Positions 36,201 through 43,931 of a stretch of 64,000 bases of DNA are shown here, piece by piece. The stretch is taken from NCBI GenBank assembly GCA_964370735.1, contig CAYJLC010000002.1, forward strand, positions 1-64,000, read 5' to 3'. Origin of the DNA: CAYJLC01 sp964370735. GTDB lineage: Bacteria; Bacillota; Clostridia; Oscillospirales; Butyricicoccaceae. Positions within the stretch are counted from its first letter, which is position 1. The number at the start of each line of letters is the position of its first letter. The notes below the pieces were generated by a model. It saw nothing but the letters and a program-made list of their open reading frames with translations, did no database searches and was not told the origin of the DNA. The position numbers and the translations under genes are program-made.

Positions 36201-39200
36201 TTGTTTCGATAACATCATAAGTGTATTCGTTACCAACTGTGTCATACTGAGGAAGGTTTTCGAATGTATAACTATTGTTACCTTTTGTTAACTGAATTTG
36301 TGTGCTAGCGCTATCCATAGCTTCGCCATCACGACCGTATACAGTATATTCGCCAGTATCTTCATTATAGTTGTTACTTTGAACTAATTGGAATGTAGCT
36401 GTGCTACCATCTCCACCAATCCAAGTTTTATCAACTGTGATGTCAACACTACCGATATATACGTTTTTGATATCTAATGGTGTGCCAGTATTTTCGCTAA
36501 CATACCAAGTATCTGTTGCTAATCCAGTTAAATTTTCTACTGCGCTGTAAGATGCAGTGCCTATGCTAGCAACTTCGCTTGCAGTATTTGTTTGAGCACC
36601 ATTTGCATCAAACCAGATATAGTATGGAAGGATTTCATCAGCAGCAGTGATTGAGAACGACCAAGGAGTTTCTTCAGTTCCATCTAAAGTGATTTCGCGA
36701 ATACTTGATTCAGCACCACCATCGATAGATTGCATGATATCTACTGTTATTGGTTGTTCTTCGGCGGTTGGAGTATTAACCCAAGTTTTTGTACCACTGA
36801 TTTCAGTATAGTTTGCAGGGTTCATAACGTTAGTGATTTCAAATCCAGAATCAGTGTCACTACCGTAGTATACATTTGATGCATCTACATTGATATTATT
36901 ATTCACAATACTATAATTGAAACCATCTTCTGATAGTTCTTCGATAGTATAAGTGTAGTATTGTTGGCTAGCGTTATATAGTGGAAGATTTTCGAAAACA
37001 TAATAAGATTTCCACACGCCAGAGCCATCTGATGTTTCAGAGTAGCTTGATAATGTGATTGTTTCTTCGAAACTAACATCGTCATCAGTGACATTTCCAG
37101 CAGTAGCAGTAACTTTTACTGAAATTTCTGTTGGAATATAAGCCAGTTCCATACCTTTATTAACAATCCAAGTTTTCTCTAATTCAATGTCAATTTCAGG
37201 TGTTTCAACTGTATTTGTAGCATCAAATACATAGCTGAAAGTGCCGTCTGTATTTGGTCCAGTCGCAGCAGCAGATGTATAGAGTACACTTACATTTGAA
37301 GTGTTATCTACTTCTACAACAGCATATTTGTACATTTGAACGCCATCTTCCATATAAGGGAATTCGCCCTCGAAAGAGTTAGACCAAGTGTAAACATCAT
37401 CAGTTTTATTAGAATAATCTAATACTAAATCCAATGCATTATTATTGCCATCTGTCATAAGAGTACCGTCGGCAACATTAACACCAGTGATATTACCACT
37501 TTCGTTAGTGATATACGCATCTTCGCCTACTTCAAATTGATATAGATTGAAAGTAGCCGTAGAATTTTCTAAAATATCAAGAGTTGTGTTTTGCCACAAT
37601 TTAGATACCGTAACAGTTGTTCTATTTTCTTCTGGGGTATTTTCTAGTTCTCCTAAATTGAAAACACCATTTATAGCTGATGGATTAAATGTTACTTCAC
37701 TACCATTCCAGTTAGCAACATTTACAACAGCGCCATTGCTTACATCGAAAGTAATAGGAGCAATTGGATTATAATCACTTGGAACAGTTTCGGTTAAAGT
37801 GAAAGAATGACCACTAGGAATGTTGTTGAAACTTACAACACCGTTTCCATCAGATGATTTAGATTGAGTCCAAACAGTATTTTCTTCATCCATAACCGTT
37901 AATTTAAACCCTACTGATGGTAGAGGTGTTCCAGTTACAGAGTCAATTTTTGTGAAAGTCAAATTAGCAGTTGTTCCGTATACAGCAGGAACGATTAACG
38001 GATGCACACTAGTATCGTTAGGGTCATCTGAATTTGTAACAGTAAGTGATGTGATTTGATTAGCTGCATAAGGTTCAGAAGCTTTAAAACCATCATTTTC
38101 TGTTAATAATTTCACTCTGTAAGTTAGTGTATAAGTGTAAGTATAAGTGTCATCTGGATTTTCTTGAACAAATTCAGGAGTAACTGTGTCACCACTTGAA
38201 TTTGTGATAGTTGCACCACCTAAATTCCAAGTGATTGTATCATCTTTTGCAGAAGAAGTTCCAGAAGTGCTAGTAATTTCTAACAAATCGATATACGCAC
38301 CCATAGGGTCTGAAACTATCGCTGTACCAGGAGCAGTTGAAACTTTACCAGCTATAAGCTCGAAAGAACCAGTTAAGTCACTTGCAGTGTTAGCTGTATG
38401 GGCATTATCAGCAGATGAAGCGATAAAACCACTTAAGTATTCGCCGATTTTAGTTTTATATGGGTCGGGTACGCCTTCAGTATTTGTAGTATCATCTTTT
38501 ACATAAGCAACTGATGAAGTTGCAGTGGCAAGACAAATAGTGTATAGCTCTGCAAAACTTCCGTCGACATTTTCAATACTGTGGATTTTTTTTGCTTCTT
38601 CGGCAGCAGAATGCATTTCAATATAGGCTCCAGTGTCCCCACTTCCATACATATTACCAACGTTATAAACCGCGCCATCACTAGATGTAATTATAGAATC
38701 TAAATTAGCAGCAGTTGGTTGACCATCAGTGAAAAGTACAACGTTTTTATTAGCTGCACCTAATTCAGCATTGTTATAAGAATTTAATGATTCATAAGCC
38801 TTAAGTAAACCTTGTTGAAGGTTTGTAGCTCCGCCTGAAGAGTCTTTGTAAGGCATTTCCCCACCAGCGAAGTTATTTCCTCCACCTGTTTCAGCCATAG
38901 AAACAGATAAAGTTTCGATGTAATTCCATACATTTTCGTAGATGTCTGGGTCAGATACGTTAACAAATTCTGCGCCATCAGGTGTAGTCATTGTTGCAGC
39001 ATCCATAGAAAATACAGTTCCGTCAGTACTGAACTGAACAGTGTGCGCTTGACGAGCGAACAGTACGATTGATAAATCGCGAACTTCATTTCCTGTTACA
39101 CCTTCAGTAGATTTTGCATAGGTTTCTAGGAAAGCTTGAGCTGCATCTTTTGCAACTTCTAAGCGAGTAATGGAGTCGATTTTGTTTAAAGCCATTGAGC

Positions 39201-39567
39201 GCGAAAGGTCGATTACCAGTACGGTAGATGCGTGTACTGGTTCAACCACAGGTGCTTTTTCTGTACTTACAGTTAGAGTTATGTCGAACTCATTTTCTGT
39301 ATCAGTAGCAGTAGCCTCCTTTGTAGTTGTGTAAGTGCCGTCGGCTGTTTTAAATTCTGCCTTTGAAGATTCTCTAGCATTGTATACCATACCTGTTGGA
39401 AGAGCATTTTCTCCTGGACTAGTATATGGTACATAGTACCCATCTGAAACGCCCCAGTTAGCTTGCGGGCTAGGCTCGGCTGATGCTAATGCATTGGTAG
39501 GTAATAGACCTAATGCTATAACAAATGCAGTAAAGCCGGACAGAATACGTCGTTTTGTTTTTGTCAT
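33238..39567 (-). CDS. Giant LPXTG wall-anchored adhesin with VWA and Cna-B domains
   Basis: A 2109-residue surface protein. A signal peptide (1-29, ending NALASAEP) leads to a von Willebrand A domain with MIDAS motif DLSRS near residue 120 and a FTDGQPT strand. A SpaA-like domain (LTFTKIDSVTG) follows, then about nine Cna-B repeats, each opening with a K-T-W or K-x-W strand and ending near a V.N element; these often carry Lys-Asn isopeptide bonds. Near 1880 is a DUF11-like domain, then a Pro/Glu linker, LPQTG at 2067-2071, a membrane helix and RRKKDNV. A sortase must anchor it, but none is in the window. It resembles pilus-tip adhesins. Ligand unknown. Confidence 0.92.
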   Translation of the reverse strand: MTKTKRRILSGFTAFVIALGLLPTNALASAEPSPQANWGVSDGYYVPYTSPGENALPTGMVYNARESSKAEFKTADGTYTTTKEATATDTENEFDITLTVSTEKAPVVEPVHASTVLVIDLSRSMALNKIDSITRLEVAKDAAQAFLETYAKSTEGVTGNEVRDLSIVLFARQAHTVQFSTDGTVFSMDAATMTTPDGAEFVNVSDPDIYENVWNYIETLSVSMAETGGGNNFAGGEMPYKDSSGGATNLQQGLLKAYESLNSYNNAELGAANKNVVLFTDGQPTAANLDSIITSSDGAVYNVGNMYGSGDTGAYIEMHSAAEEAKKIHSIENVDGSFAELYTICLATATSSVAYVKDDTTNTEGVPDPYKTKIGEYLSGFIASSADNAHTANTASDLTGSFELIAGKVSTAPGTAIVSDPMGAYIDLLEITSTSGTSSAKDDTITWNLGGATITNSSGDTVTPEFVQENPDDTYTYTYTLTYRVKLLTENDGFKASEPYAANQITSLTVTNSDDPNDTSVHPLIVPAVYGTTANLTFTKIDSVTGTPLPSVGFKLTVMDEENTVWTQSKSSDGNGVVSFNNIPSGHSFTLTETVPSDYNPIAPITFDVSNGAVVNVANWNGSEVTFNPSAINGVFNLGELENTPEENRTTVTVSKLWQNTTLDILENSTATFNLYQFEVGEDAYITNESGNITGVNVADGTLMTDGNNNALDLVLDYSNKTDDVYTWSNSFEGEFPYMEDGVQMYKYAVVEVDNTSNVSVLYTSAAATGPNTDGTFSYVFDATNTVETPEIDIELEKTWIVNKGMELAYIPTEISVKVTATAGNVTDDDVSFEETITLSSYSETSDGSGVWKSYYVFENLPLYNASQQYYTYTIEELSEDGFNYSIVNNNINVDASNVYYGSDTDSGFEITNVMNPANYTEISGTKTWVNTPTAEEQPITVDIMQSIDGGAESSIREITLDGTEETPWSFSITAADEILPYYIWFDANGAQTNTASEVASIGTASYSAVENLTGLATDTWYVSENTGTPLDIKNVYIGSVDITVDKTWIGGDGSTATFQLVQSNNYNEDTGEYTVYGRDGEAMDSASTQIQLTKGNNSYTFENLPQYDTVGNEYTYDVIETNAGDGYYLTGKETNATETATATSFSFENTVMPADSMISGEKTWSNPAEYDENRPTVTIVLTPHVYDNTGTEMTITPADYGTYGLPTEAEFYSITLTDSMLYEFNNLPNSAFIESLIPTIYDEYTIKYSVSEEMTGGTDTWNSYVQIGNNAFVSGSSTEPATADELSTVNFKNVRDNSGDTVDISVTKNWNWPSDKEIPTVSFKVMIDNGDGNLDNDIEADYVGNPTRSITGEGNLTIPVTPKYDDNNVAITYYVVEDTTSSEFTSQVSPETDVVNSFIVTNTITQQPLNFTVNKTWYKPTDVTELPSVSFNLYQNTTLISTATIDAQSSSESVVSNANIAFAYDNKGDYIDGSSTGTTSGWARYDENGQEYTYKIVEVMTSSDFTATEKEVTLESGTTSASFQNNYNTPDYDVIKAQKTWLVPTGHTHPELTVQLMRVTEGGTPELVATATVSGGTNTTNEIEFTTSPILPVSDNITTVYVDALPVYAESNNVFSKYTYYVTETPVDGYDWLDKNDDTTTDIDESRDLKLTTRIAMTDISYTADKVWLHHSNPDWDETTTIDIQLYRNDIAYGSPVTLSVTDLTSQGEDPETWSTTWNSIPEYDEQGKKYQYTIKEVTDTIPEGYKSTVSGNTITNEYSLYRYQVILDYKYTAIDGFITHTQTGTDQIVDDFEVITVNENGVDVVVPLVDTWKTFNGNIYKLTARGSAESVDANSASTMTLTIPGHLYSFYFYYEYVSSSIDISKSVDDDSFIVGFTPTYTLTITNNGKTSLNNVVVTDTLFDGRATDIAYAYSSTAAATETVDVTASSITFDFNNVNLKPDESFTITYKYTPPVGTLVNDAMATATTSFNDYEEFVEDDATATVVVSNRYRPTEPDPDPEPEPEPEPEPEPEPEPQPEPEPVPPVDIPDNDVPQGNIDIPDVEPPLTSPDDVIIVDPEIPLGVLPQTGAVVPNNSSYVSFAMLSFANSIALGLTFVLLARRKKDNV
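33491..33580 (-). repeat. Pro/Glu repeat tract of the adhesin
   Basis: A DNA repeat of GAACCA-type codons encodes alternating Glu-Pro (with some Asp and Gln). It forms the wall-spanning stalk just before the sorting signal. Length is likely to vary between strains by slippage. Confidence 0.8.
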
Positions 39568-39609
39568 TGTAAAACTCCTTTCAATTTATAAGCATGTTAT
39601 TGCTTAGTT

Positions 39610-39643
39610 ATAATATCATACTCAGGTTACATATCAGTTACAT
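39610..39643 (-). promoter_or_regulatory. Adhesin promoter with a heptamer direct repeat
   Basis: On the minus strand: ATGTAAC, tgat, ATGTAAC, then 10 bases, then TATTAT preceded by TGA (extended -10), with TATGAT an alternative -10. No -35 box is present; the repeats (39643-39637 and 39632-39626) occupy its place. Exact 11-base periodicity is the layout of SARP-type activator sites. Confidence 0.6.
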
Positions 39644-39766
39644 CAAACGAAAAATTTAATATAATTTTAGTGATAAGAAAACCAAAGATATGAAGTAAAT
39701 ATTTCTAAAATATTTACAAACTGTGTACATAGATATATTATACCAAAAAAGCCTGAAAAAATCAAT

Positions 39767-39799
39767 AAAAAAGTTTGTAGCCAAAAACTACAAACTTTT
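39767..39799 (-). terminator. Terminator of the metal ATPase operon
   Basis: AAAAGTTTGTAG pairs with CTACAAACTTTT around CCAAAAA, just after the 26-residue gene; T-run on the minus strand. Confidence 0.85.
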
Positions 39800-39812
39800 A
39801 ATATTTATATAA

Positions 39813-39893
39813 CTATTTATGCTTATAACCAGTCCAAATGCACATAATCATTGAAAAAACTGCGAGATAAGACCAAAATTTATGTTGCTTCAT
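39813..39893 (-). CDS. 26-residue membrane microprotein next to the P-type ATPase
   Basis: ATG 39893 is preceded by GGAGGT nine bases upstream, inside the end of the ATPase gene, and overlaps its stop by 14 bases. The product has one hydrophobic helix (YLAVFSMIMCIWTG) between basic ends (MKQHKFW and YKHK). It ends just before a terminator. I recall similar tiny proteins (DUF6219-like) beside clostridial metal ATPases, but this is memory, not a search. It may be a small subunit or regulator of the pump. The ribosome site and coupling make it a real gene. Confidence 0.7.
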   Translation of the reverse strand: MKQHKFWSYLAVFSMIMCIWTGYKHK

Positions 39894-42012
39894 TATCGTT
39901 TACCTCCGAAATTTTTTTAAATTCATCTTTTCGTAACATAGAATTTGCCGAAGTGACTGTTAATGCTATTGTAGATGCATTATGCATTAATGCAGAAGTA
40001 GACGCTGAAATTACACCGAAAATTCCTAAAATGATTAAAATAGTGTTGAAAGACACAATAAAACCATATTGGCTATAGATTTTATCCATAAGTTTTGTTG
40101 CAATTCTCCTAGCTTCGATGATTTTTGTAAGCTCATGAGAAATAATTGAAATATCGGCAACTTCGCGTGCAATATCAGAAGAACCATTTAAAGTAAGCGA
40201 AACATCCGATACACTTAAAGCAGGAGTGTCGTTAATTCCATCACCAACCATTAAAATAGTGTTTCCTTCGGATTTTAGCTTTTCGATAATAGAGGCTTTT
40301 CCGTCTGGTAAAACCGAAGCGTAATATTTATTGATACCCAGTATTTCGCAAGTATGCTTGGCATTTGCCTCGCCGTCACCAGTTATCATTATAATATTCT
40401 TGATACCCTCTTGTTTTAAAAGGTTTATTGTGTGTTTCGCATCTTCTCTAGGTGGGTCATTTACACAGATAATACCGATAAGTTCGGAGTCAACTGCAAG
40501 ATAAACTGCACTATCGCTACCTATTTCCTCGGTAATCCATTCGGCTTTTTCAGTAGGATAAGGCACTTTTTCATCTTCGAAAACAAAATGTTTGCTACCG
40601 ATTATCGAATGTTTGCCGTTATACATACTCGCAATACCATGTGCGACAATGTATTCCACCTTGCCATGTTCCTCGGGATGAACCAAACCTTTGTCTTTCG
40701 CATGTTGAACGATAGAGGCAGCTACGCTATGCGGGAAATGCTCCTCAAGACATGCACCTATTCGTAAAACATCGTCTTGCGAATAGTTTTCGCTCATTGG
40801 AATTACTTTTGAAACCTTAGGAACGGCATTTGTTAATGTGCCAGTTTTATCGAATACAACAGTGTCGACTTGCGATAAAACTTCCATGTATTTTCCACCT
40901 TTGAAAAGAATTTGTTCATTAACACTTTCTTTTAAAGCAGAAATTATAGTGATAGGCGTTGTTAATTTAATCGCACAAGAGAAATCTACCATTAAAACGG
41001 AAATCGCCCTTGATAAACTTCTAGTTAGGATTAAAGTTGCTAAAAATAGACCAAAGCTAACAGGGACAATATCATCGGCTAGTCTTTCAGCACGACCTTG
41101 AACCGCGGCTTTTTCTTTTTCGCCTGTGTCAATCATATTGATTATCTTAGATATACGCGAGTCATTTTGCAAACTCATAACTTCTACATCAATTTCGCCA
41201 TCTTCGACAACAGTTCCAGCGAAAACAGTTCCAGAAATCGTTTTGTGCACTGCAAGAGGCTCGCCCGTCATAGCGGCTTCGTTTATTAAACCATCGCCAG
41301 AAACAATAGTTCCGTCGATAGGGATTAGACTACCTTGTCTAATCCGAATTACATCGCCGACAACAATATCTTTTTGCGAAACTTCTATTTCTACTCCGTC
41401 ACGAACAAGCCAAACTTTATCAACATTGATTTTTAAACTTTGGGCAAGCGCATTTTTCGCACGCATATTCGAGTATTCTAGTAGAAGGTCAGAAAGCCCG
41501 AGTAAAAACATAGTTGACGAGGCTGTGCTATAATTTTTATAAAGAATAGATGCACCAACGGCAGTTCCGTCTAAAACTTCCACAGTAAGTTCTTTATTTA
41601 ATAGTGCGTTAATTCCGTTTTTTATATAAGGTATTGAACGATATACAGTGTAAATATTTTGCCACTTATTCGGAAGAAGACATTTTCTTGCAAAAAAGTA
41701 TACACAATGCTTTACAATTCTTTTTTTAATAGCGTTTTCTAAAATTAACGCACGTTGCTCTTCTGTTGGTTCACCACAAGGAATTTCTGAAAGAGTAAGC
41801 GAGGATAATTTTTCTAAAACAAGTTTTCTGACATTTTCGCCAGAATAAATGACAAGCACCGAACCATTTACATCGTTTACAGAAACTTCTAAAACACCTT
41901 TGAAAGAAAGGAGCAGCTCGGATAAACCATAACACTGCTCCTTAGATAAGATATATTTTCCGAAACGAACTCTAAGACGTCGAGGCTTATCACAAATAAT
42001 GTGATATCTCAT
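39880..42012 (-). CDS. P1B-type metal ATPase without the CPC motif
   Basis: A 710-residue heavy-metal-type P-type ATPase. The N-terminal ~75 residues look like a ferredoxin-fold metal domain without CxxC. Catalytic marks are complete: MTGEP, phospho-Asp in DKTGTLTN, an HP-type nucleotide motif (EEHFPHSVA), and MVGDGINDTPAL. The transmembrane metal site, normally CPC, reads FSCAIKLTTP, keeping one Cys but no adjacent Pro. This suggests a cargo other than Cu+ or Zn2+, but none can be named. It lies between a Cys-rich small protein and a 26-residue protein in one operon. ATG 42012 follows AAGGAG. Confidence 0.88.
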   Translation of the reverse strand: MRYHIICDKPRRLRVRFGKYILSKEQCYGLSELLLSFKGVLEVSVNDVNGSVLVIYSGENVRKLVLEKLSSLTLSEIPCGEPTEEQRALILENAIKKRIVKHCVYFFARKCLLPNKWQNIYTVYRSIPYIKNGINALLNKELTVEVLDGTAVGASILYKNYSTASSTMFLLGLSDLLLEYSNMRAKNALAQSLKINVDKVWLVRDGVEIEVSQKDIVVGDVIRIRQGSLIPIDGTIVSGDGLINEAAMTGEPLAVHKTISGTVFAGTVVEDGEIDVEVMSLQNDSRISKIINMIDTGEKEKAAVQGRAERLADDIVPVSFGLFLATLILTRSLSRAISVLMVDFSCAIKLTTPITIISALKESVNEQILFKGGKYMEVLSQVDTVVFDKTGTLTNAVPKVSKVIPMSENYSQDDVLRIGACLEEHFPHSVAASIVQHAKDKGLVHPEEHGKVEYIVAHGIASMYNGKHSIIGSKHFVFEDEKVPYPTEKAEWITEEIGSDSAVYLAVDSELIGIICVNDPPREDAKHTINLLKQEGIKNIIMITGDGEANAKHTCEILGINKYYASVLPDGKASIIEKLKSEGNTILMVGDGINDTPALSVSDVSLTLNGSSDIAREVADISIISHELTKIIEARRIATKLMDKIYSQYGFIVSFNTILIILGIFGVISASTSALMHNASTIALTVTSANSMLRKDEFKKISEVNDNEAT

Positions 42013-42021
42013 AATTGCTCC

Positions 42022-42294
42022 TTAATCTTGAGTACAGTCGCAAGCATCTCCACACGCACATTCATCTTTGCAAGCAGCTTTTGCTTCTGCACAAATATCA
42101 TCGGCTTCTTCTTTGATGTTGTTTGCAGTTTCTAATACTTTATCTTTAAGCATCATACTTCCAGCAACACCTTTTACAGCAAGTGCACGAGCTTTTTTTG
42201 TTTTAAGTAGGCTAAGAGTGGCAACGCCAACGACAGCACCAGCTGCGAAAATTAAATTTCTTTCTTTTGTGAAACATTCAAAACATTTTAACAT
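42022..42294 (-). CDS. Cys-rich small membrane-associated protein (DUF6110-like)
   Basis: A 90-residue protein with an N-terminal MLKCFECF, one hydrophobic segment (NLIFAAGAVVGVATLSLL), a helical middle, and a Cys/Asp-rich tail (CKDECACGDACDC). The tail is a good metal ligand set, so it may hand metal to the ATPase encoded 9 bases later. ATG 42294 is chosen because GGAGG precedes it; a TTG upstream would overlap that site. The family name is from memory; the metal role is inference. Confidence 0.65.
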   Translation of the reverse strand: MLKCFECFTKERNLIFAAGAVVGVATLSLLKTKKARALAVKGVAGSMMLKDKVLETANNIKEEADDICAEAKAACKDECACGDACDCTQD

Positions 42295-42324
42295 ATAATT
42301 TTCCTCCAATTAAGTCTTTTCATA

Positions 42325-42353
42325 ATTATAACAAATTTTTACAATTTTTGCAA
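42325..42353 (-). promoter_or_regulatory. Promoter of the Cys-rich protein/ATPase operon
   Basis: On the minus strand: TTGCAA (42353-42348), 17 bases, TATAAT (42330-42325). A lone GTTAG half-site lies at its upstream edge (42356-42360). Confidence 0.75.
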
Positions 42354-42373
42354 GTAGTTAGCAAAAAAATAAC

Positions 42374-42407
42374 TGAGGTAACGCAAAACGCAAAACGCGA
42401 AACCTCA
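42374..42407 (-). terminator. Terminator of the flavodoxin operon
   Basis: TGAGGT (42374-42379) pairs with ACCTCA (42402-42407), enclosing a repeated AACGCAAA unit; on the minus strand a T-run follows (GTTATTTTTTT). Confidence 0.6.
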
Positions 42408-42414
42408 ATTGATA

Positions 42415-42819
42415 TTATACTAATTTTTCGCCTAGAGATTTACAAGCAGCTTCGGCGTCAGCATCTGGCATTTCGTTGCAGATATAAGTTTCTAAAGCAG
42501 AAACTTCGCCTTCCCAAATTCTCATCCATTCGCCGTCTCCCCAGCCATAAGAGCCGAATAAAACAACTTTTTTTCCGTCTAGGCTGTCTTTTACATCATC
42601 CCACATAGGTTGGAATTCAGATTCTTCTAAAACTTCAGCACCCATTGATGGACAACCAAAAGCGATACCATCATAGTTTGCCACTTTGTCTTTTGAAAAT
42701 TCTGCTGATGTTAAAACATCTACTTCTGCACCTTTAGAAGATGCACCTTCAGCTACGAATTTAGCCATAGCCTCAGTATTTCCTGTGCCACTCCAATAAA
42801 CTACTGCAATTTTACTCAT
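42415..42819 (-). CDS. Flavodoxin
   Basis: A 134-residue flavodoxin. The FMN phosphate loop is WSGTGNTEAMA (9-19); the isoalloxazine regions are GCPSMGAEV and GSYGWGDGEWM. It carries electrons in place of ferredoxin when iron is short. It ends an operon with DUF3793 and DUF2325 genes behind two inverted-repeat operators that resemble metal-repressor boxes, which fits iron-starvation control. Good AAAGGAG ribosome site. Confidence 0.93.
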   Translation of the reverse strand: MSKIAVVYWSGTGNTEAMAKFVAEGASSKGAEVDVLTSAEFSKDKVANYDGIAFGCPSMGAEVLEESEFQPMWDDVKDSLDGKKVVLFGSYGWGDGEWMRIWEGEVSALETYICNEMPDADAEAACKSLGEKLV

Positions 42820-42853
42820 TTTAATAAGCTCCTTTTAAAATTTAATATTTATA

Positions 42854-43420
42854 TTAAGCCACCAACTGTTTTTTCACAGTTAGTTTCAAAATATCTCGAC
42901 CTTCTTGCCATAATTTCTTATAAACAGCTTTGCATTTGTCATATTTTGCAAATTTTTTCAAAGCTTCGCTAGTATCACCGTAAACTTTCCAATATCCACA
43001 TAAATTACAGTTTTTGCCTTTATGGCAGATGAAACCTAGAACATCTTGTGGTGGATAGCCCAAAAAAAGACCGATTTCGTGCGGAAACTCGTCTAAATCG
43101 TTTAGTCTTTTAGACAATCTTTCGATAGACGATAAAACGTCTAAGCCTTTATAACCATAGCTATCTAAGATTTCACGAGAACTTTCGTCTTTCATATCAC
43201 AGATAAGCATGTTTTCACGATATACGTAAATTAAGGCAGTGTTACCTTTTATTTTAAGGATTTGAATTGTCACGCCTTTGTCAGAAAATTTCGTGTTCAT
43301 TTCATCGATATGTAGGTACAAACATGACAGATTTTTATACTTAACAGTAAAAAGGTTTGCAGTTTTTATTCCTGCTAAAGTAGGTGATGAATGTTCGATT
43401 ATACTTTTTGCTAAATTCAT
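42854..43420 (-). CDS. DUF3793 family protein
   Basis: A 188-residue soluble protein. Recognisable patterns are PTLAGIKTANLF at the N-terminus, a middle LSKRLN..DEFPHEIGLFLGYPPQDVLGFI segment, and CNLCGYWKVYGD with two Cys, then a basic helical end. Function of DUF3793 is unknown. It is often found with flavodoxin and DUF2325 genes in clostridia, as here, and presumably belongs to an iron or redox response. It lies 8 bases after the DUF2325 stop. Confidence 0.8.
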   Translation of the reverse strand: MNLAKSIIEHSSPTLAGIKTANLFTVKYKNLSCLYLHIDEMNTKFSDKGVTIQILKIKGNTALIYVYRENMLICDMKDESSREILDSYGYKGLDVLSSIERLSKRLNDLDEFPHEIGLFLGYPPQDVLGFICHKGKNCNLCGYWKVYGDTSEALKKFAKYDKCKAVYKKLWQEGRDILKLTVKKQLVA

Positions 43421-43428
43421 TAATTCAC

Positions 43429-43704
43429 CTAAATTGTTTTAAGTACGTTTTTTAAAGCACTAATAGAGCTTGAATGAACGTGTTCTACACGAACGTTTCC
43501 ATGTTTAGTTTCACATTTAACACAATCAAGCATTTTGTGTGATACTGTATTTGTAAAAAGAATAATCATATCAGGGCTACCAAATTTTTTGCGAATTTCG
43601 CCTTTCATTTTAGTGAAAACCTTTGCTTTACATCCAAATTCTTTGCAAGTGTCTATATATCTTCTTTCCATACATTCATTTCCACCAACGATTACAATAC
43701 TCAT
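43429..43704 (-). CDS. DUF2325 family protein
   Basis: A 91-residue protein starting MSIVIVGGNECM, with a Rossmann-like first strand and loop, and PDMIILFTNTVSHKM in the middle. DUF2325 proteins are small, of unknown function. ATG 43704 follows GAGGTG; a longer frame upstream runs through the promoter and is rejected. It is the first gene of the flavodoxin operon. One operator candidate lies in its leader and one at the transcript start. Confidence 0.8.
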   Translation of the reverse strand: MSIVIVGGNECMERRYIDTCKEFGCKAKVFTKMKGEIRKKFGSPDMIILFTNTVSHKMLDCVKCETKHGNVRVEHVHSSSISALKNVLKTI

Positions 43705-43728
43705 AAATAACACCTCATTAAAATTTAA

Positions 43729-43744
43729 GTTAGTTTTCGCTAAC
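43729..43744. promoter_or_regulatory. Operator candidate 1, GTTAG-N6-CTAAC
   Basis: GTTAGTTTTCGCTAAC lies in the untranslated leader, 25 bases before the DUF2325 start. It repeats the motif at 43792 exactly in its arms; the centres are 63 bases apart, six helical turns. Confidence 0.65.
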
Positions 43745-43791
43745 CTAGTATTTGAAATAAACTGCCACACAGAGCGACAGTGACTAAATAA

Positions 43792-43807
43792 GTTAGCAAT
43801 CACTAAC
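43792..43807. promoter_or_regulatory. Operator candidate 2, GTTAG-N6-CTAAC
   Basis: GTTAGCAATCACTAAC sits at the expected transcription start. The TTAG...CTAA arms resemble DtxR/IdeR-class boxes, so iron- or manganese-dependent repression is likely. Confidence 0.65.
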
Positions 43808-43814
43808 TGTTTTT

Positions 43815-43843
43815 ATTATATACCAATTTTGTATATTTGTCAA
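43815..43843 (-). promoter_or_regulatory. Promoter of the DUF2325-DUF3793-flavodoxin operon
   Basis: On the minus strand: TTGACA (43843-43838), 17 bases, TATAAT (43820-43815). Perfect consensus, so repression by the two operators should be the main control. Confidence 0.85.
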
Positions 43844-43886
43844 TAGGTAAATTTCAATTAAGTAAATTAACGCTAAAAAAATTTAT

Positions 43887-43914
43887 AGGACAGGCAGAAA
43901 ATGTCACCTGTCCT
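43887..43914 (-). terminator. Terminator of the UroD-family gene
   Basis: AGGACAGG pairs with CCTGTCCT; on the minus strand an AT tract ending in TTTTTTT follows. Confidence 0.75.
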
Positions 43915-43931
43915 AATCATATAATAGGGGA

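Noticed and set aside
42374..42407. AACGCAAA direct repeats as an iteron or regulator site
   Set aside because: Only two to three short units, all inside a hairpin that fits a terminator.
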